Shown: in pieces, positions 36,926-45,900 of the stretch
How positions within the stretch are numbered: position 1 is the stretch's first letter
Layout: each line of letters begins with the position of its first letter
Assembly: GCF_027579695.1 (NCBI RefSeq)
Contig: NC_083596.1
Location: 18,179,255-18,243,254, forward strand
Length of the DNA stretch: 64,000 bases
Direction: 5' to 3'
DNA from: Neoarius graeffei
Taxonomy: Eukaryota > Chordata > Actinopteri > Siluriformes > Ariidae
Position numbers and translations under genes: made by a program
Notes under the pieces: model-generated
What the model was told of the DNA's origin: nothing
Database searches by the model: none
What the model saw: only the letters and a program-made list of their open reading frames with translations

Positions 36926-39900
36926 CACGTTGTTAGGTATGCCCTAAAAATGACAAGTATTAAATCTGTGTGGTAGGCTCGCAGAGACGAGAGTCTTTAC
37001 ATGAGGCATGACGCACAATGGCATGTTAATATGGTAAAAAATATATCATGACCTGCTCTGGCTGGATGCTTGATTGGGTGATGGGAGCACACTCCTCAGC
37101 AATGATGAGATGCAGATGGGACCCTTAGGCCTGGCCAAGACAATTCAGTTACATTTCACCGGGTCTGGGACATGCGACAGAATGTCTGACGGCCGATTCC
37201 CTGCAGGCTACGATAGCCAGTCGAGGTCCCCACCGTCTCCACCAAAAGATTTCCTGTTGACTCCATGTAACTCAGAGGGACAGATTTGGGGGGGGGGAGA
37301 AAGAAAACACAGGTGGTTAGGTATGCCCAATGTCACCTGAATAAGTAGGAACAGTATACATATTGCACCGAGTACAAGCGGGGACTCCGGCAACTAACTA
37401 TGACAGCATAACTAAAAGGAGAGAGCCAGAAGGTAACACAGGCATGAGGGAGCCCCGGGACATAAAGCAGCCAGCCACTGCACCGTCAACAAACTCGAGT
37501 GAGCAAGCGAGTGGGGACTGACAGCATCCATACATCCCAGTTTACCAAAACACTATGTCTGAGGACCCTCCAGATCTACTCCTTTACCTCATAAACACCA
37601 TTAACAAAAGGCTTGACTAAACAGATATGTTTTCAGCCTAGACTTAAATGCTGAGACTGTGTCTGATTCCCGAACATTACTTGGAAGGCTGTTCCATAAC
37701 AGTGGGGCTTTGTAAGAAAAGGCTCTGCCCCCTGATGTAGCCTTCACTATACGAGGTACCAGCAGATAGCCTGCACCTTTTGATCTAAGTAGGCGTGGCG
37801 GGTCATAGAGGAGCAGAAGTTCACTCAGGTACTGTGGTGCGAGACCATTTAGTGCTTTAAAGGTCAATAGTAGTATTTTATAATCAATACGAAATTTGAT
37901 TGGGAGCCAATGCAGTGTGGATAAGACAGGCGTGATGTGGTCATATTTTCTAGTTCTAGTAAGGACTCTTGCTGCGGCATTTTGAACTAACTGGAGCTTG
38001 TTTATGCACTTATTGGAACATCCAGACAGTAAGGCATTACAATAATCCAACCTGGAGGTAACGAAAGCATGGACTAGTTTTTCTGCATCATGCAATGACA
38101 TTAAATTTCTTATCTTTGCAATATTTCTGAGATGAAAGAAAGCTATCCGGGTGATGTTATCAATGTGAGTTTCGAATGAAAGACTGGGGTCAATAATCAC
38201 TCCGAGGTCTTTTACTGCTGCACGTGAAGAAACAGAAAGGCCATCCAGAGTTACTGTGTAATCAGAAAACTTACTTCTAGCTGTATGTGGTCCTAGCACA
38301 AGTACTTCAGTCTTGTCAGAGTTAAGCAGAAGGAAATTTATAAGCATCCAGTGTCTAATGTCCTTAACACATTCCTCAATTTTATTAAGCTGGTGTCTCT
38401 CATCAGGTTTTGCAGAGACATACAACTGTGTGTCATCAGCATAACAGTGGAAACTAATACAATGTTTACGAATAATATCGCCCAGAGGTAACATATATAG
38501 AGAAAAAAGCAGTGGACCCAAGACAGAACCTTGTGGAACACCAAACTTTACCTCGGTACGTCTAGAAATATCACCATTTATATCGACATACTGATAACGA
38601 TCAGTTAGATAAGACCTGAGCCAGGAGAGGGCCATTCCCTTAACTCCCACAACATTTTCTAGTCTATCCAGAAGAATGGAATGATCAATGGTATCAAATG
38701 CTGCACTAAGGTCAAGCAACACAAGTAGCGAGACACAGCCCTGATCAGACGCCAACAGTAGGTCGTTTACTACTTTAACCAGTGCTGTCTCTGTGCTATG
38801 ATGAGGTCTAAATCCTGACTGATACATTTCATGGATGTTATTCCTATGTAAATATGAGCATAACTGCTGTGCCACAGCTTTTTCAAGGATCTTGGAGATA
38901 AAGGGGAGGTTTGATATTGGCCGATAATTGGACAGCTGACAGGGATCAAGGTCAGGTTTTTTAATCAGGGGTTTGATAACTGCTAGTTTAAAGGATTTGG
39001 GTACATAGCCAATCATAAGAGAAGAATTTATTATTTTTAGAAGCGGTTCAATTACTCCAGGCATTATCTGTTTGAATAGATGTGTCGGTAAGGGATCTAG
39101 TACGCAAGTTGAGGCTTTTGATGTAGAGATTAATGAAAGTAATTCAGTTTCTTTTAGGGGAGTAAAACATTCTAACTGATGATCTGATAGTTATATTGTT
39201 AACTACAAGGTCACTTTCATTGTCTAACCTTAAATTAGTAGTTTGAATTTTTTGTCGGATATTCTCAATTTTGTCATTAAAAAAATTCATGAAGTCGTTG
39301 CTACTACATACTGCAGGTGTGCATGTGTTGATAGTGGACTTATTCCTGGTTAATTTTGCTACAGTATTAAATAGGAATCTAGGATTATTTTTGTTATCTT
39401 CTATTAGGGAGGAGAGATATGTTGATCTCGCAGCACTAAGAGCTTTTCTATACTTCAGGAAGCTCTCCTTCCACGCCAATTTGAACACTACCAATTTTGT
39501 TTGACGCCATTTACGTTCCAATTTTCGAGTGGTCTGTTTTAATGTGCGAGTGTCATCATTATACCAGGGTGCTAATTTTTTCTCTCTAATCATTTTCCTT
39601 TTTAGAGGAGCTACATTATCTAAAGTATGGCGGAATGTTGACTCTAAGCATTCAGTTGCCTGATCGAGTTCTGCAGGGGCTGACAGTGACCCAATCAAAG
39701 TTGACAGCTCTGGGAGATCATTTATAAAGCTCTGTGCAGTAGTTGACGTGAAAGTACGTTTAATACAGTAGCGTGGTGAGGTGCATATATTATTACTCAG
39801 ACATATTTTGAATGAGATGAGACAATGATCTGAGATAACTTCAGACTGTGGAAGTATGACTATATTGTCTACGTTTAATCTGAATGTTAGTATTAGATCA

Positions 39901-42900
39901 AGGGTGTGACCACCATTATGGGTCGGTCCTATGACATTCTGCTTAATCCCGACTGAATCTAAGATGGACACAAACGCTGTTTTTAAAGGGTCTTCTGGGT
40001 TATCAAAGTGAATATTAAAATCTCCGACAACTAAAGCTTTGTCTAAGGAAATAACCAGATCTGAGATAAAATCTGCAAATTCAGAAAGAAACTCAGAATA
40101 TGGCCCCGGGGGCCTGTAAATAATAAGCAATGGAATTAACTGGGTAGACTTATTTTTCGAGGCTACATACATTATATGAGTATGAAGAACTTCAAATGTA
40201 TTAAATTTATAACCAGGTTTGTGTGTTACACCTAGATAATCGTTATAAATAACCGCGACGCCTCCTCCTCTGCCAGTTAGACGAGGCTGGTGTATATAAC
40301 TGTATCCAGGAGGACTTGCTTCATTTAATGCTATATATTCATTTGGCTTAATCCATGTTTCTGTTAAACACAGTACATTAAACTCCTGATCAGTAATGAG
40401 TTCATTAACCATTAGCGCTTTAGATGTAAGAGATCTAATATTTAATAGCCCCACCTTTAGATCAAAGGTGCTGGCAGCAGCTGTACAGTCAGTCTGATCT
40501 AATTTTATATTGATTAGGTTACTGGAACAAACTCTCTGAAAATTTCTACCTTTTTGTTGAGCTCGGGGAACAGACACAGTCTCGATGTAGTGGGCCCTGA
40601 GTGACGACTCTGTGCAGCTAGCAGACAGTCGGTTTAGCCTGTTCGTCTGCTCCCTGGCCTTGGCTCTGGATTGTCAGAAATTAACTAGGCCTGTTCTGAG
40701 ACTATGACCTATGCTGCAGGAAATGAGAGCAGCACCTTCCCGAGTGGGATGGATACCGTCCCGCCCTAACAGGCCAGCAGTGCCCTCAAAATTAGCCCAA
40801 TTATCTATAAAGCCCACACTGTTTTCAGAGCACCACCTGGACAGCCAGCAGTTCAGCGACCATAACCTGCTGTAAGCTACATCGCCACGCCGCATTGGGA
40901 TGGGGCCAGAGCATACTACAGCATCGGACATCGCCTTCGCTAATTTAAACACCTCTACAAAGTTACTCTTAGTAACCTCACATTTACACATTAGTGGTGT
41001 AAATCTCATGAGCACTCAGGATTCCATTTAAATTTTATTTGAAGAGGGCAAGAGATTACAAAATCCATTTACACATCTTGATTTTTGCCTTTTGTAACCA
41101 GTGTCTTCCCCTCAAGTATTAAGTCTATATATTTATTTAAAAAAAAAAAAACACACAATTCAAAAATATCCATCTTGGCTTATTGTGTTTGTTAGGGCTT
41201 TGGCAAGATGTCAGGTGTTGAAATACTACTCCATTTTCATGTTCTTTACATATTCAAATTTTAAAAGTTACATTTGAATGTGTAACACCACATTTGGCTT
41301 TTACTTGCCATCATAATTCATTATAAACATTTCTTAAACCTTCTGGCAAAATGACTCGTCTCAAAAGCAAACAAAACTTCCAACTGCAGTTAGTTAATCT
41401 TATTCTGTAGCTGAATCCCAAGAAACAGTTTATAGTGCACTACACAGGATGTATAAATGCCATCACGTCTCCTTTGTAGGGAGCATGTATACCAAGTCAA
41501 AAGGGGAGTGTAAATTATTCTTACATGAACGGATTTTTTTTTTTTTAGCCTTCAGACATTCAAGCTCTCCCTAAAGGTCATTTATTTTAACAATGACTAT
41601 CTATTGGTCATTTCAACCAAGTGACGTTACCTTCTTTGGTTTACAGGAATAGCTAATGCTAACGTTTGCTCTGTACATGAAAGTGTAACAGTCGAGGCTC
41701 AGATGTTTGAATACTAAATGCATTTTAACGCTATAAAGAGAATCACGCACAAGTCAGTTTATGACACTGAAAGTCCGATTCTTAGTTGTGCAATGATGCG
41801 ATTATCTGCCCCCATGAATCTCCCCACTGAAGTATTGACTTGTGATAATTGTCCCAAATAAAGAAAGCGGTCACCTGTAATTGTTGTTAACATCAGAGAT
41901 TCTCCAGGCACTGTGGGTGTCAAAGCCCATCCTGCACACTTCATATTTAAATCGGTTCCTCACATGTTCTCCTGGAGATCACACAAAACACACACCCTCA
42001 ATGAAACAAGGGCCAACTTCGCAAATTAGCACTTTAAACCCAGTCTCGACTTTCAACTTGCAGGATTTCCTCCCAACAACCCAAAGCGAGAGAAATTAGT
42101 CTCAAGTCCTGTACATCTGTATAATTATGCAAGACAGTGTGTGAGCAGAAGTGTTGTGTAACCTGTACCAGTGTGGCAATTCTTATGCAGGTCTGGCTCA
42201 GCTGGTGCGCTGGCACTGCAGGTGTGGAAGGCAAAGGCAAAGAGCTCGTTGAGGCGAGTGGGAGGGTGTACAGCTGCAGTGAGTCGCCGCAGCCAGTCCT
42301 GAGCCTGCTCTGACGCACTGAATTCACACCTGAGAACAGCATTCAGGTTCATTCTACACACCCCACACACAACCTCTTAAGACATCACTGAACATTAGTC
42401 ACCGTGCAAGATCCTAAAGTGGTTTTAAAAACACCCCACCCCCATGTGTAAAAGGGGTCTGCTAATTCAGGAAGCAGTGAGCATACGATTGCCTATTCGA
42501 GCATCTGGTCAATATCTAATATGGAGCAGTAGACAGACCTGTTTACCCCAAATTTGCCCTGTCAGTAGTCTTGCAGTATCTTGTCAGTAGTTTTGGTAAG
42601 CTGTCAGTAGGAATTTTACTGGGGTCCAATCTATGTATTGTATCGAAGACAAAAAGTAGAAAGCAGCCTATTAGATAATAGTCCTCATTCAAGTTGAAAG
42701 TAAGTGATAGATTACATGAACAAAGTTTAAAAAATTAAAATCTAGCACCGGTCTTATTTTTTCTGTCAAGTTAAGCACCTGTGAGAACCAAAAAGCAAAC
42801 CCATGTAAGATTCTAGATCTGCTCCATAATCCTCATATTACCAAGCCTAGACTCTAAGGTCTACTTGTTGACTCCTCATACATTTCATTATCTCTGAAAT

Positions 42901-45900
42901 AACCAGAAGACTAGCAGTAATACTTATTTAGGATGCTACAATAAGAAAAAATACTTCAGAGACCATAAGGCATGGCCACAGATCGTGATGGGAGTCTTTA
43001 TATTTTTGCGACGACTTCTGGTATTTCTTTGCAGGACTATCAATAATGCCATCAGCCTTTCGCTTCGGCGGCCGCCATGATTGTGTGCTCAGAAACCAAA
43101 GTTGAAACAATGGAACCTTCCCACAATGTAACGTACGGTAAACGTGGCTTAAACGTGATTAAACATGGCCGCGCCCATGACTATACGATCGATGTTTGAG
43201 TCCCACAATAAATGATAGTCATGAAACATTTGGCAACATTTCGGCCATAAATCGTAGTTTTTGGACAAGAATTCGTAGTCCGTATTTTGTTTTGAAAAAT
43301 CGTAGGGACTACGGACAAATCGTAGGAGTAAACAGGTCTGAGTAGAGTATAGCTTTTGTGACAATTCACAATAATTGAAAGTGTATATTATTCAGGCTAA
43401 AAGAGGTTGCTGTGAGCATCTGGTCAAGCTCTACTAGACCCTAACGCTATAGTAGTGCTTGAAAGTTCAAACCCTTTCAAAAATTCAGCGAGTTTCTGCA
43501 TAAACAACAAACACAGTACTTTAATACTTGCTATACTCTGCTAATGTGTACAGAAACCACAGAATACTTCTAGAGCAGGCCAAGTTTGTGTTCTGCAGAC
43601 TGTTTTCATGATTAGAACACCTGCTTGTGAGGCACGTGCTACTCCGTTACCCTCGTGTTTCCATCTGCTTCAAGACTGCTGCATGTCCTGGCTCCCTGTT
43701 GGTGGAATGACCTTCCTATCGAGGTCAGAACTGCCGACTTCCTGACCACTTTCAAGCACAGACCGAAGACCCACCTCTTCATGCTGCACCCCTCCCCCAC
43801 TTCCCTGCCCAATGCACAATTGTGCAGCAGTCTCGACCAACCCAGGCTGTGTAATATCTAGCCTGGTCATGATGACTTCGTGTTAACACTGGGGCGTTAT
43901 CCTTGTCGATTTAGCAGAACCACGGCAGCTCATTTGTATACTTGGCTTGTTTTCCTTGACTTATTTCCACAGAATATTACACCAACCCTGTGTCCAAAAT
44001 GGCTCTCGTTCACTACTCCCTATATAGGGAATTACTATATAGTGAGCTCATTGGTAAAATGAAAAAGTGCTTTGGGACACTTCCATCATTACTATCACAC
44101 ATTTAAAACATGCCAGATCAGGTGACTAGTGGATTTTCAAAATAAATACATGCATGTATTTTGTGATGCATATATTATACTGAACGTATTCCCTGCATTA
44201 ATTTAAAAAAAAAAAAAAAGTACCTGCATCTTTAAGTTCTTTTGAAATCAAGGCTGAAAACCTTCTTTGCAACTACCTTTTATTAAATCAAATTTGAGAC
44301 TCGATTTCTTTCCACAATGCATGATGGGATATACTGCTTGGTTAGTGACTACCAGTTGTACGCTTTGTGATGCACTGTGGGATACCTTGAGTGCACTTTC
44401 TAGGGTGTAATAATCCTCACTAACGTTTCAGACAGCACTACAAAATGGAGCCCTCACTATATAGTGAGCGATTTCGGACACAGGGCAAGGGTTACTGTTA
44501 CTTTTTCAGTCGGCACTGAACTTTGTGACATCACTCTGGCATCTGCTAAATGCAAGTCAGTATTTGGTGCTTGAGTCCATTATCGTGAAAAATCACCAAA
44601 CTATACTTGACTGGTACCATATTAAGAGATGCATTTTTTTTTGCTCTCCCAGCTATTAATCAAATAGCTCTTCATGAACCCTTACAGCATAGCATTAACC
44701 TTAAAGCCAGGGACCATTTTAAAAGGCCTAAAACTCATAACACCCACTCCCTTTAACTCCAGTAGATCTAGACCTATATGCCTACTATAAGTCTATAGAA
44801 CATCAGGCAAATTTCGTGTTCACAAAGATTCCAATTCATCTTATGCCAATTTCATTATTGTCTTGCACATGCAGGACATGTTTAATTAGCATAAAGTTCA
44901 TACTTGGGTTCTGTTTTAAATATTTTATCACCTGAATAAGTGCATTGTTATAGCTGAAAGGATACCAATATCCAAACTAGATCAGTACTCTCACCAGAAC
45001 ATGATCCACACATCGCATGGGAGCATCCATTTCGTGTGTTGTCTTAGACTACGTTCAGACTGCACCCTGAAACGACCCACATCCGATTTTTTTTTGCCCA
45101 TATGCGACCTGTATCTGATTTATTGACAATCGGAACGACACAGATCTGATTTTTTCACATGCGACCCAGGCCGCTTGGATATGTGGTCCTAATTCCGATG
45201 CATATCCGTTATTTTCACATGTGACTGCAGTCTGACCGGACAGGTCGCATTCATGCGACCTACACGTCATCAACAAGAGACAAACGTCACTATTCTGCAT
45301 TGGCTAATCCCGCCTCTTTGGTGGAAAACAACAACATTTGTACAGTTTTCAGAATTTAAATAGACTTTTATAGAATTGATCAAGCTAATGGTGGATTTGG
45401 TAGGGACCTGGATGTTAAATCATCCTGTATTACAAGATAAGATTGTTCGGGAAATTTCCAGTAATTTGACACCTTCGGTCTCATTAGTCTGCTGCCCACA
45501 TTAAATCAGATTGTGTGAGTTCCGCCGCCACAAAAACCACATCGCCAGGTCTCGCCTCATCTCCATGCTTTACTTGCAAACTTGAAGAGTGTGCTTTTTT
45601 TGGTTTACGTAGATGTGCTTATTACGTGTCAATTTGCGCATGCGGGACACTTTTGGGTCGTTTTCCGTTCATATTGGAGATCGCATACAAGTCTCATATA
45701 ATTGGTAATGTGAACGGCCTAACAAAAAAGTCGGATTTCACAACAAATCCGATATGGGTCGTTTCAGGTTGCAGTCTGAACGTAGTGCAAGTAACTATAA
45801 TAATGCGCAGATCTCTGTATTGGTGGCCACTCGCTTGACTTTCACTGGTACACTGAGGGAAACAACCTTCAACAAGTCTACAGTCTGCTGCCAAGTGGAT

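Larger units (their letters stand above)
36437..41040 (-). mobile_element. L2/CR1-clade LINE, about 4.6 kb, 5'-truncated
   Basis: On the - strand, in order, it has an SGNH/esterase-like ORF end, AP endonuclease, reverse transcriptase, a 3' UTR of about 1.1 kb and a (TGATT)n-like tail at 36,437-36,455 (..ACAAATAAACTTGATTTGAT). Short tails of the same family are at 1-85 and 32786-32886. It lies in the intron between mtmr4 exons 6 and 7, in the same orientation as the gene. No clear target duplication was found. Confidence 0.9.
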
